From NCBI GenBank assembly GCA_002840835.1, contig PHCQ01000002.1:94291-158290 (forward strand): a DNA stretch of 64,000 bases, given 5' to 3'. The position numbers and the translations under genes are program-made. This DNA is from Betaproteobacteria bacterium HGW-Betaproteobacteria-16 (GTDB lineage Bacteria; Pseudomonadota; Gammaproteobacteria; Burkholderiales; Burkholderiaceae_C). Below, piece by piece: positions 54,022 to 62,367 of this stretch (the stretch's first letter is position 1; every line of letters begins with the position of its first letter). The notes beneath the pieces were generated by a model. The model was not told where the DNA came from and did not search any database. It saw nothing but the letters and a program-made list of their open reading frames with translations.

Positions 54022-55490
54022 CCGACTCCAGCCTGGCCGAACAGGCCCGTTCCACCTTCGAACGCCTCCGCCTGCTCATCAACGGCACATGGACGTCTGG
54101 CACCAGTGACAAGGAAGAACCGGTGATCAATCCAGCGAACGGCCGGGCCCTCGGAATGCTGCCGCATGCTTCGCCAGCTGACATCGAAGCGGCGGTGCAG
54201 GCTGCGCAGAGAGGCTTCCTCGTGTGGGCGGTCACGCCCGCCATCGAGCGCCGGCGTGTGCTGCTCGAGGCTGCTCGCCTACTGCGTGAGCGTATTCCGC
54301 TACTGGCACACATCCTCACGCTGGAACAAGGGAAAACGCTCGACGAATCCCGCGCGGAGCTGGGTTCCGCAATCGATATTTTTGAATGGTATGCAGAAGA
54401 AACGCGACGAATCTATGGACGAACTATTCCCGCTCGTCAAGTTGGCACAGTTCAGACCGTGACGCACGAACCTATCGGAATCGCAGCCGCATTTACACCA
54501 TGGAATTTTCCTGCCCTCACGCCTGCTCGCAAGATGGCGGGCGCTATTGCAGCGGGCTGCAGTTGCATCATTAAGGCGTCGGAGGAAACGCCTGCCACCT
54601 GCATTGCACTGGCTACTGCCTGCATGGATGCGGGCCTTCCGCCCGGTGTACTGAATGTCGTGTTCGGCGTGCCATCAGAGGTTTCACAAGCCTTGTTGGA
54701 GCATCCGCTGGTACGCAAGGTGTCTTTCACCGGCTCTATTGCGGTTGGAAAGCACTTGAGCATGCAAGCGGCGGAGCATGGCATGAAGCGGTGCACCATG
54801 GAGCTGGGTGGGCACGCTCCTGTGCTGGTGTTCGACGATGCCGATGTCGACCGCGCAGCCGAAATCTGCGCAGCCGGACGGTTCCGCAATGCCGGACAAG
54901 TGTGCGTAGCGCCATCGCGCTTCTATGTACAGCGAAGCGCTTATGCCCGTTTCGTCGAGCGCTTTCAGCAAGCTGCGGATCGACTAGTCGTTGGCGATGG
55001 CCTTGAAAAGACCACAACCATGGGACCACTGGCCAGTCAGCGCCGCATCTCGGCCATGAAGAGCTTCGTGGACGACGCTGTCGCACGCGGGGCGCGAGTG
55101 GTCAGCGGTGGAAGCAATATAGAGAGAGATGGATTCTTCTGGCGCCCGACCGTGCTAGCCGACGTTCCAGACGAAGCGCGGGCCATGCGAGAAGAGACCT
55201 TTGGACCCATAGCTCCGATTGCACCCTTCGACTCAATGAACGAGGCGCTGGCCCGAGCCAATGCTTTGCCTTTCGGATTGGCGTCTTTTGTCTTTACTAG
55301 CTCGGGCACCCTGGCTGTACAGGCATCAAGCGGACTAGCGGCAGGCATGGTCGGGGTTAATAACCTCGGGATTTCTATTGCCGAAGCGCCGTTTGGCGGA
55401 GTGAAAGAAAGCGGCATCGGTTCCGAGGGCGGCATCGAAGGCCTACAGGCCTATCTATTGACCAAATTTATTTCTTCCATGCAGGCGTAA
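54018..55490 (+). CDS. NAD(P)-dependent aldehyde dehydrogenase (second copy)
   Basis: 490 residues. FTPWNFPALTPARKMAGAI, SFTGSIAVGKHL, Glu in CTMELGGHAPVLVF and nucleophilic Cys in RNAGQVCVAPSRFY. The family is succinate-semialdehyde-like, close in layout to the ALDH of the first operon (shared RRIYGRxIPAR, VVxGVPSEVS and ESGIGSEGG). Substrate unknown. The chosen ATG follows the ATGA overlap with the previous gene. Confidence 0.88.
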   Translation: MTDSSLAEQARSTFERLRLLINGTWTSGTSDKEEPVINPANGRALGMLPHASPADIEAAVQAAQRGFLVWAVTPAIERRRVLLEAARLLRERIPLLAHILTLEQGKTLDESRAELGSAIDIFEWYAEETRRIYGRTIPARQVGTVQTVTHEPIGIAAAFTPWNFPALTPARKMAGAIAAGCSCIIKASEETPATCIALATACMDAGLPPGVLNVVFGVPSEVSQALLEHPLVRKVSFTGSIAVGKHLSMQAAEHGMKRCTMELGGHAPVLVFDDADVDRAAEICAAGRFRNAGQVCVAPSRFYVQRSAYARFVERFQQAADRLVVGDGLEKTTTMGPLASQRRISAMKSFVDDAVARGARVVSGGSNIERDGFFWRPTVLADVPDEARAMREETFGPIAPIAPFDSMNEALARANALPFGLASFVFTSSGTLAVQASSGLAAGMVGVNNLGISIAEAPFGGVKESGIGSEGGIEGLQAYLLTKFISSMQA

Positions 55491-55518
55491 CGCACGCCTC
55501 AAATCTAAAGGAATCTTT

Positions 55519-56493
55519 ATGAACAAACTCATCTTGCGCGGAAAATTTCTGCTTTTTTGCCTATCCTGGGCCGTAGCCGGACTGGCGCACGCGGACTATC
55601 CGGAGAGGCCTATCCGGATTGTCGTTCCCTTCGCCGCTGGTGGACCGGCAGACGGCCTTGCTCGCCTGGTTAGTCATAGTTTGGCAGAAAAGATGGGTAC
55701 CCCTGTGGTGGTGGAGAACCGGGCCGGGGCCGGCGGCAACATCGGCACTGACACGGTAGCCAAGGCACCGGCAGATGGCTATACGCTGTTACTTGGCTAC
55801 ATCGGTCCTCTGGCTGTGAATCCCCATTTGTTCAGCTCGTTGCCGTTCAATCCAGAGCTGGATTTCGCACCGATAGGCATGATTGCCGACAATCCCCTCG
55901 TGTTGGTTGTCCACCCACGCGTTGCTGCGAAGTCCGTGAAGGAGTTAGTCACCCAATTGCGGACTAGTACGGAACCGATGGCGTATGCGTCTGGTGGCAG
56001 TGGTTCGGCCAATCACCTTGCGGCCGAACTATTCAAGTCGGCCGAGCAGATAGAAATGACGCACATCGGGTACAAGGGAGTCGCGCCCGCCACCAATGAC
56101 TTGCTTGGTGGACATGTGCCCATCATGTTTAACGGTGTTTCAGTGGCGTTGCCACACATCAAGGCAGGCAAGTTGCGCGCATTGGCGGTGACAACGAAAG
56201 CGCGCATTCCCGCTCTGCCAGACGTCCCAACGATGCAGGAAGCCGGCTTGACGGGCTACGAGATGTCTGCCTGGTTCGCCCTACTGGCGCCAGCGGGCAC
56301 ACCAGCCCCCATCGTGCATCGCTTGGAGAAGGCCCTTCTGGAAACTGTGAATTCGCCTGATGCCGAAGCCAAGTTGGCGGCGCTGGGTATGGTTCCCAGG
56401 CCGGCTGGTGCTGAGACCTTACGCAATCACATGAAAGAGGAAATTCAGGTTTGGGGCAAGGTCGTTCGCCAGGCCGGAATCAAGGCGGAATAG
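55519..56493 (+). CDS. Bug/TctC-family periplasmic binding protein
   Basis: 324 residues. Signal peptide (LSWAVAGLAHADYP), then PIRIVVPFAAGGPADGLARLV, VENRAGAGGNIGTDTVAKAPADGYTLLLG and LRALAVTTKARIPALPDVPTMQEAGL. This is the tripartite-tricarboxylate (TTT) receptor family, to which the terephthalate receptor TphC belongs. TTT membrane subunits are not in view and are often shared in Comamonadaceae. The ligand may be terephthalate-related, but the gene lies in the second operon. Confidence 0.88.
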   Translation: MNKLILRGKFLLFCLSWAVAGLAHADYPERPIRIVVPFAAGGPADGLARLVSHSLAEKMGTPVVVENRAGAGGNIGTDTVAKAPADGYTLLLGYIGPLAVNPHLFSSLPFNPELDFAPIGMIADNPLVLVVHPRVAAKSVKELVTQLRTSTEPMAYASGGSGSANHLAAELFKSAEQIEMTHIGYKGVAPATNDLLGGHVPIMFNGVSVALPHIKAGKLRALAVTTKARIPALPDVPTMQEAGLTGYEMSAWFALLAPAGTPAPIVHRLEKALLETVNSPDAEAKLAALGMVPRPAGAETLRNHMKEEIQVWGKVVRQAGIKAE

Positions 56494-56508
56494 GGCTAGG
56501 AAACGACT

Positions 56509-58056
56509 ATGCGCAGCCAACCCAACATCTTACTGATCATGGCGGATCAGCTCACCGCAAGTGCACTAAGTGCCTACGGCAACGCCGTATGCAAGACACC
56601 CAATTTGGATCAACTTTTCGCCCGCAGCACTTTTTTCGAGCAGGCGTACTGCAACTTCCCAGTGTGTGCACCTTCTCGAGCTTCAATGCTCACAGGGCGA
56701 ATGGCCAGTAAGGTCAGCGTATACGACAACGCCTGTGAATTTCCGGCACAGTCACCCACCATTCCCTACTGCCTCAGCGCACTGGGCTACAGCACCACTC
56801 TATCGGGCAAGATGCACTTCGTAGGGCCAGACCAATTGCATGGCTATCGCGAACGACTTACCACCGACATCTACCCATCCGACTTCGGATGGACTCCTGA
56901 CTGGGAGCAAGCCATTCCGGTTGCCGCAACCGGTCTAAACTTGCGCAGTGTGGTCGAGTCTGGTGTGTGCACACGCAGCCTGCAATTGGACTACGACGAC
57001 GAGGTGGTGTTCAAGGCTGTTCAGAAGCTTCGTGAAGTAGGTCGGCGGCCCGAGGCCGAGCCGTTCTTCCTTACGGTCTCGCTGACCCATCCGCACAACC
57101 CGTATGTGATCTCCAGCGAGTACTGGGATAGGTACGAGCACGAGGACATCGACCTGCCGGTGACTCCAGCCTTACCGCCTGAAGAGCTCGATCCCCACAG
57201 CCTACGGTTGCGCCAGATATACAAATTCGATCAGTACGACATCAGCGAAGCGGACGTGCGCAGATCCAGGCATGCGTACTACTCAATGGTGAGCTACGTC
57301 GATGACCAGGTCGGAGTGTTGCTTGAGACGCTACGTGAGATGAACTTAGACGAGGACACAGTCGTCGTTTTCACGTCAGACCATGGTGACATGCTGGGTG
57401 AACGTGGGCTTTGGTACAAGTGGATGTTCTTCGAAGGCGCGACACGTATCCCGCTTGCCATCGCAATGCCAGGCCAGACGCCGGTCCGTGTAGCTGAGCT
57501 GGTGTCGCTGGTGGACTTGATGCCCACTCTCGTGGGCATCGCATGCCAGGGACGCGACTTGGTGCACGCCGTAGCTCCACAGGATGGCATGGACATACTT
57601 GCTGAGCTGCCACCTGAACGTCCGATTTTTGCGGAGATGACTGCCGACGGCGCGCTCAGCCCCTGTCTGATGGTGCGCAAGCACCGATGGAAGTACATCT
57701 TCTGCGAGGATGATCCACCGCAACTCTACGATCTGCTCGATGATCCGCAGGAGCGCATCAATCTTTGCGGTCAAGAACGCATGAAAGACATCGAGCAGGA
57801 GCTGTCCGACCTCGTCCATGCGCAATGGGACGTCAATGAGCTCAAAGAGGCTATGGCTTCAAGCGCCAGGCAAAGGCTGTTTATCCAGAACACGCGCCAA
57901 GCGGGCGAATTCGCTGGCTGGGATCACGAGCCGCGACGGGATCCGTCACGACAGTTCATCCGCAGCGGCAGCACTGCTTCGGCCACCGTCGTCAAAGGCC
58001 TCGCCCGGTATCCCTTCGTGTCACCAAAACCACCCGACCGGCCCGATAGGGCTTGA
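56509..58056 (+). CDS. Choline-sulfatase-like sulfatase
   Basis: 515 residues. NILLIMADQLTASAL (metal Asp), sulfatase signature CAPSRASMLTGR with C53 as the formylglycine precursor (CxPSR), FTSDHGDMLGERG (metal Asp and His), and the C-terminal domain ending ARQRLFIQNTRQAGEFAGWDHEP, as in BetC. It should hydrolyse a sulfate ester. Choline uptake and oxidation genes are absent here, so the natural substrate is doubtful. No signal peptide, so it is cytoplasmic. Confidence 0.85.
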   Translation: MRSQPNILLIMADQLTASALSAYGNAVCKTPNLDQLFARSTFFEQAYCNFPVCAPSRASMLTGRMASKVSVYDNACEFPAQSPTIPYCLSALGYSTTLSGKMHFVGPDQLHGYRERLTTDIYPSDFGWTPDWEQAIPVAATGLNLRSVVESGVCTRSLQLDYDDEVVFKAVQKLREVGRRPEAEPFFLTVSLTHPHNPYVISSEYWDRYEHEDIDLPVTPALPPEELDPHSLRLRQIYKFDQYDISEADVRRSRHAYYSMVSYVDDQVGVLLETLREMNLDEDTVVVFTSDHGDMLGERGLWYKWMFFEGATRIPLAIAMPGQTPVRVAELVSLVDLMPTLVGIACQGRDLVHAVAPQDGMDILAELPPERPIFAEMTADGALSPCLMVRKHRWKYIFCEDDPPQLYDLLDDPQERINLCGQERMKDIEQELSDLVHAQWDVNELKEAMASSARQRLFIQNTRQAGEFAGWDHEPRRDPSRQFIRSGSTASATVVKGLARYPFVSPKPPDRPDRA

Positions 58057-58071
58057 AGAAAGTAGTCCAGC

Positions 58072-58398
58072 ATGATCCACGAACTTCGTATCTACCACTG
58101 CTTGCCAGGTCGCCTGTCCGACGTACACACGCGCTTCCAGTCCATCACGCTGCCACTGTGGGAAAAACACCGCATTCGTCCTGTGGGCTTCTGGACTGTT
58201 ACGGTGGGTCCAAGCAACAACGACCTGTACTATTTGCTTGAATGGAAGGACTTGGCTGAACGCGATAGGCAATGGAATGCATTTTCTACTGATCCGGACT
58301 GGGTCTCGGCACGGGCGCGCACCGAAGAGAACGGCCCCTTGGTCGAACGCATCGAGAACATGATGCTGATGCCAACGTCTTACTCGCCGATTAAGTAG
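58072..58398 (+). CDS. NIPSNAP-family protein
   Basis: 108 residues. MIHELRIYHCLPGRLSDVHTRFQ and WEKHRIRPVGFWTVTVGPSNNDLYYLLEWKDLAERDRQWNAF are the NIPSNAP/dimeric alpha-beta barrel signature. These small proteins are common next to catabolic enzymes but have no assigned reaction. Last gene of the operon, 15 bp from the sulfatase. Confidence 0.82.
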   Translation: MIHELRIYHCLPGRLSDVHTRFQSITLPLWEKHRIRPVGFWTVTVGPSNNDLYYLLEWKDLAERDRQWNAFSTDPDWVSARARTEENGPLVERIENMMLMPTSYSPIK

Positions 58399-58646
58399 CT
58401 GGCCTACCAATGAATTCCTGAAGCGCCCCGGGCTTGGTGGAGGTCCGTTGATCGAAGTCGGGCCGTCACCGTGGTGACCCGAGGCATTGAGAACATGACG
58501 ACCGGAATGGGTCAGGTCGTTACGACGGACTTCACGAACATCAGCTTGGAACGGCTGACGAGGGGCTGATCATTTCGACACGATTGACGCGTTTGCGTAC
58601 AAATTTCGGAGGACGGGCGTCTTCATACTGTGCCGCCAGACCATTC
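58399..58646. other. Gap between catabolic cargo and mobilization genes
   Basis: 248 bp. A short phrase near the start (AAGCGCCCCGGGCTTGGTGG, 58422-58441) resembles an IS3-type terminal repeat, but I cannot prove it. No gene is supported. It marks the joint between the catabolic block and the plasmid-like block. Confidence 0.35.
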
Positions 58647-59744
58647 CTATCGATTCGGTCCGATGTCCCTCGGCGGGGTCCGTGGCTGCAGATTCAGTTG
58701 AAGTCCAGGTTTCTCTGATGGGAGCTGGACCGTTGGCTCCGAGCGTACGGGGCTCCGCTGTGGCTGACCCGACTGAGTAGCGGTGATCTCTTTGACGAAC
58801 CTTGCCACATGCCCGGCCAATTGCCGGTCAGCCGCTTCACCCGATTTGGCAAACGCCAGGCCGATTTGCACCCAAGCATCGACTACAGCCTTCTTCGCAG
58901 GATGATTCTGCGGTCCGTCTTGTTTGGTTGATGGCGCGCGGCGCAGGCGCCCTTCTTCCTGGGCCTTCAAACGCCACAGCGGATCGGGCTGGCGTTGTTG
59001 GCCGCGTGTGACTTGCCGTGTGGCTTCGGCCTCCACGCCATAGCCTCGCAACTTCTCAGCAAAGGTCTCGCGCCAGCGGTGCAGGTCGCTCTTGCGCGGG
59101 TTGAGGCGCTTGCCCAGCCTGGATACCGCACGCACGCTGATGTGCACGTGCGGGTTGGCCTGGTGGTCGTGCAGCACCATCACGTATTTGTGGTCGGCCA
59201 GCTCGGCCCGCGAAAACTCCCGTGCGGCGCGCTGCACGATCAGCGGATCGGTACCGCGCGGCATCGACAGCATGATGTTGAATGCCTCGCGCCGTTGACC
59301 TGGCTCTGCGTCGTCAGGGATGCGGGCGCCGCCCAGGCGCCACTCATCGGCCAGGTGGTGCAAGCTGTCTTTGCCTTGCATGGTTTCCCCGCGCTGGTCT
59401 TCGATCTCCAGCCGCCCGTTCTTGCTGATGTAGCGAAAGTGCGCCGCAATGGCCGCCATGCTCCGCCCGCCCCCGGTGACTTTGACCATGACCTGCGGGG
59501 CACGCCGCACGACGGTGGCTTCGATGCGCTGGCGGATGGCGTTGGCACGCTGGTGCGCGCCCGAAGGGCCCAGCTTGGGCTGTGGGCGAACCTGGACGAT
59601 GCGGTTGCCCGGATAGAACAAGCGGTCGCCCCAGGTGATGAGGATGCCGTCGAGCGAGGGCGTGTGAGGTGTGTTGGCTCCGTAAGAGTGACCTTGCACA
59701 GAGGCTCGCGAAGGCGAGCGCCGTTGGCCTGATGGCGATTTCAT
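58647..59744 (-). CDS. MOBP-like relaxase (mobilization protein)
   Basis: 365 residues. The N-terminal half has KVTGGGRSMAAIAAHFRYISKNGRLEIED and the motif III block MVLHDHQANPHVHISVRAV, with the three metal-binding His. The catalytic Tyr candidate lies in HFRYISKNG. The C-terminal part is charged and Pro/Gln-rich. It should nick the element at oriT for conjugative transfer. The start overlaps the mobC-like gene end (ATGA). Confidence 0.82.
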   Translation of the reverse strand: MKSPSGQRRSPSRASVQGHSYGANTPHTPSLDGILITWGDRLFYPGNRIVQVRPQPKLGPSGAHQRANAIRQRIEATVVRRAPQVMVKVTGGGRSMAAIAAHFRYISKNGRLEIEDQRGETMQGKDSLHHLADEWRLGGARIPDDAEPGQRREAFNIMLSMPRGTDPLIVQRAAREFSRAELADHKYVMVLHDHQANPHVHISVRAVSRLGKRLNPRKSDLHRWRETFAEKLRGYGVEAEATRQVTRGQQRQPDPLWRLKAQEEGRLRRAPSTKQDGPQNHPAKKAVVDAWVQIGLAFAKSGEAADRQLAGHVARFVKEITATQSGQPQRSPVRSEPTVQLPSEKPGLQLNLQPRTPPRDIGPNR

Positions 59745-60340
59745 GGATGGCTCCTTCGGTTGCCGGGTCGGATGCGGCCCCTTGGTTCTGCGGTGGCGGG
59801 GCGGTGCGGCTGCAAGTCAGCAAGCGCGCTAGAAGCGAGGTCAAGGTGCTGGCGTACATCTCTCGCCAGGGTGTCGAGCATCAACCGGAGCGGCCTGGAG
59901 GACCCGTCTTCGCCTCGGTGCAGCAGCGAGCTCAACTGGTGGATGTTGCGGCTGAGGGTGGCCAGTTCTGCTGTGGATGCACTCAAGATAGCGATGTGTT
60001 CTAGCCGGCTGACACCAGTTGTCAGCACGGGTACGTTGGCTACCAAGCCGGCCAGGTAGGCGCCGCGCGACAGACCAGCGGCTCGGGCACCAGCAGCGAG
60101 CTGGCCTGCCTCCATGGCGGTCATGCGGATCGACAGCTTGACGCTGACCGCGTGCCCAGCCTCTTGGAGCGCCTTCACGCTTTGAGGCTCACCATTGACC
60201 ACCGAGAGACCCAGATCGCGAGCCACAGCGCCGCGCACCAGCTCCGACACGCTGACCCGCTGCGCCTGCGCACGGGCCACCAGCGCGGCCTTCAAGCCGC
60301 GCATTTCAACCGTGACGAAGTCGTGTGTTGGGGTGTTCAT
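59741..60340 (-). CDS. MobC-like relaxase accessory protein
   Basis: About 199 residues from MNTPTHDFVTVEMRGLKAAL. The N-terminal part (ARAQAQRVSVSELVRGAVARDLGL) looks like a ribbon-helix-helix. The second half (ISTAELATLSRNIHQLSSLLHR-type) matches the MobC helix used to help the relaxase open oriT. The upstream in-frame extension lacks family similarity. Operon with the relaxase. Confidence 0.65.
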   Translation of the reverse strand: MNTPTHDFVTVEMRGLKAALVARAQAQRVSVSELVRGAVARDLGLSVVNGEPQSVKALQEAGHAVSVKLSIRMTAMEAGQLAAGARAAGLSRGAYLAGLVANVPVLTTGVSRLEHIAILSASTAELATLSRNIHQLSSLLHRGEDGSSRPLRLMLDTLARDVRQHLDLASSALADLQPHRPATAEPRGRIRPGNRRSHP

Positions 60341-60446
60341 GGGCCGACGAATGGAGGGGCGCGGAGCGCTTGTGAAACTGGCGGCAGGCCGCCTATCTCT
60401 GCACTCACCCATGAACCCAGTATTGGCCTAAGTCGAGGCTCTTCAG

Positions 60447-60474
60447 CTGCTGGATTTGGGTCCGAATCCAGCAG
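60447..60474. other. Candidate oriT inverted repeat
   Basis: CTGCTGGATT, TGGGTCCG spacer, AATCCAGCAG: perfect 10-bp arms, 106 bp upstream of the MobC-like gene, where oriT is usually placed. A nic site could lie close by (for example GTCCTGA on the minus strand near 60535), but no exact match to a known nic box can be claimed. Confidence 0.35.
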
Positions 60475-60509
60475 GCGAACAGGCACCAGGCGGGCTGAAG
60501 ATGAGCACG

Positions 60510-60656
60510 AACCGAGCAGCACCGCTCAGGACATGAACAGACAGCACGGGCAGTGATCAGCATGCAAACAGGCACTGCACAAACCGATCAGCGAGTGACG
60601 AACAACCGACCAACGCCTGACTTGAAACCGAGCGATGAAACTGGTTCCAACCGATC
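60510..60656 (+). repeat. AACCGANC direct repeats phased at 22 bp
   Basis: Five exact copies of AACCGANC: starts at 60510, 60582, 60604, 60626 and 60649. The last four are 22, 22 and 23 bp apart, about two helix turns. They run up to and across the start of the StbA-like gene. R388-type StbA binds direct repeats next to its own gene, so these are candidate binding sites for stability and autoregulation. Confidence 0.65.
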
Positions 60657-61054
60657 CGCCGGGCAGAAGCTCCCGCAAAGCCAGGCGCTTTGCGCAGGAC
60701 ATGCGGGAACTGCGCGCCCAGGGCTACACCTTCGAGGCGATCCGCATGGCCTTGGCTGCGGTTGGCGTGCACGTGAGCAACGCGACCGTGCAACGCGAAG
60801 TGGCCAGGGCCACCAAAGCAGCTTCCTTCGGCCAGGCTCTGGATTCGAATTCGCGACCGCATGAGGTGCCGCCTGTTCTCACCCAACCACAGGTATCCGC
60901 GCACCCTCCATCAACCACCACACCTCAGTCACCTCAGGTCGTTTCCGTGGAAACGGACATGCGCAGCGGCAAAGAGATCGCCGAAGCGTTCGCTAGCAGT
61001 CGAATCACCAACCCCCTGGCCCGCGCCAGGCTCAACGCAAAGGAATCGCCATGA
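60635..61054 (+). CDS. StbA-like plasmid stability protein (DNA-binding)
   Basis: 139 residues. RFAQDMRELRAQGYTFEAIRMALAAVGVHVSNATVQREVAR is a helix-turn-helix like that of StbA proteins in mobilizable plasmids. The C-terminal half is Pro/Ser/Thr-rich. It lies at the head of a three-gene set (StbA, StbB, StbC), with ATGA overlaps into the second gene. Family naming is inferred from order and pattern. Confidence 0.6.
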   Translation: MKLVPTDPPGRSSRKARRFAQDMRELRAQGYTFEAIRMALAAVGVHVSNATVQREVARATKAASFGQALDSNSRPHEVPPVLTQPQVSAHPPSTTTPQSPQVVSVETDMRSGKEIAEAFASSRITNPLARARLNAKESP

Positions 61055-61794
61055 AAGTTGCCATCATCAATTTCTCGGGCAATGTGGGCAAGACCACCGT
61101 CGCCCGCCACTTGCTACTGCCCCGAATCAAAGACGCAGAACTGATTTCGGTCGAAAGCCTGAATGCCGGTGAGGGAGAGGGTCAGGCCATGCGCGGTCGG
61201 CAATTCGGGGAACTGCAGGAATACCTGCAGACCATCGACAACGCGGTGGTGGACATCGGCGCCAGCAACGTCGAAGAGTTGCTCGAACTGATGCAGAAAT
61301 ACCGAGGCAGCCACGAAGACTTCGATGTTTTTGTGGTTCCAACGGTGCCGGCCCTCAAGCAACAGCAGGACACCATCGCCACCCTGATCGAGCTGGCGCG
61401 GCTGGGTGTGCCACGGCCCAAAGTGCGCTTGTTGTTCAACATGATCCACAGCGCCGCTGACCTCCCTGCGCACTTTGACCTGGTACGGGGCTTTCTCAAG
61501 GCGAAACCCATTGCCACCGAGAACGCGGCCTGCCATTTGAGCGCCAACGAGGTCTATGGTCGCATCCGGGGCAGCAACACCGACCTCGCCACCCTGGCCC
61601 GTGACACAACCGACTACAAGGCCTTGATCGTCAAGACCAAGGACACCGCAGAAAGGCTCGCCCTGGCCCAGAAACTGGCCACGCGGCGGCTGGCCAGCGG
61701 TGTGGTGCCGGAGCTCGATGCCTGCTTTGCGGCGCTTGGCCTGGGGTCGGGCACCGCAACCGACATGATGCCACTGCCTGCGCAGGCCAAATGA
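61051..61794 (+). CDS. StbB-like ParA-type ATPase
   Basis: 247 residues. MKVAIINFSGNVGKTTVARHLLLPR carries a deviant Walker A (GNVGKTT), and VDIGASNVEELLEL is the Walker B-type region. It matches the StbB group (ParA-like) known beside plasmid mobilization regions, thought to place or stabilise plasmid DNA. Overlaps by 4 bp on both sides. Confidence 0.78.
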   Translation: MKVAIINFSGNVGKTTVARHLLLPRIKDAELISVESLNAGEGEGQAMRGRQFGELQEYLQTIDNAVVDIGASNVEELLELMQKYRGSHEDFDVFVVPTVPALKQQQDTIATLIELARLGVPRPKVRLLFNMIHSAADLPAHFDLVRGFLKAKPIATENAACHLSANEVYGRIRGSNTDLATLARDTTDYKALIVKTKDTAERLALAQKLATRRLASGVVPELDACFAALGLGSGTATDMMPLPAQAK

Positions 61795-62261
61795 CCGACC
61801 TGGTCACGGCCCGCGAAGAGCTGATGGCGGTGGCCATCGGCCAGTTGGGGGAGTTGCTGGACCGGATGGATACCCTGGCACTCAAGCTCGATGCCAGCCA
61901 ACTGGCGCTGACGCTGGTGAGCACCGAACTGGCCGAGCAGGTCATCGCGTACGAAACCCGAATGGCCGGCATCACCGAGAACGCGAAGTTGAAGGCGGTC
62001 CAATATATTGCCCTGCGGGCCGACGAAATGGCCCGGGGCACCATGGATGCACAGACCCGGGCCATGGAGGAAGCGGCTCGCACCGTGTTCCGCAATGAAG
62101 TCGGCCCCGCTCTGCAGCGGGTGACGGTGCCGCTGCAGCACGTGGCAGACCTGGCCCGCAAGGGTGCACGCGCCTGGGAATGGTGGCTGCTGCACGCTGC
62201 GACGGCGGTGCTTTCTTCGGCCATCAGCTGGGCGATGGCCGCCTGGCTGTGGCTTCGTTGA
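61791..62261 (+). CDS. StbC-like membrane protein of plasmid stability module
   Basis: 156 residues. Helical, rich in Ala, Leu and Glu (about 10-125), with a C-terminal membrane helix (LLHAATAVLSSAISWAMAAWLWL). Position after StbB-like protein suggests StbC. No catalytic motif visible. Function unknown. Confidence 0.55.
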   Translation: MTDLVTAREELMAVAIGQLGELLDRMDTLALKLDASQLALTLVSTELAEQVIAYETRMAGITENAKLKAVQYIALRADEMARGTMDAQTRAMEEAARTVFRNEVGPALQRVTVPLQHVADLARKGARAWEWWLLHAATAVLSSAISWAMAAWLWLR

Positions 62262-62367
62262 GAAGCCGCAACCGGGATCGCGCGAGGCGGCGGCAGCCGG
62301 CGAGCGCGTTTGGATTTTCTGGTGCACCACACCGCCCGTTGATGGAGCGGTGCGGTGCTGGGCTTGA

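Noticed and set aside
58422..58441. IS3-type end
   Set aside because: Resemblance is only from memory and short; no transposase remains to support it.
60510..60656. CRISPR array
   Set aside because: The 8-bp repeats are too short, spacing is 22 bp without spacer diversity of CRISPR type, and no cas genes are present.
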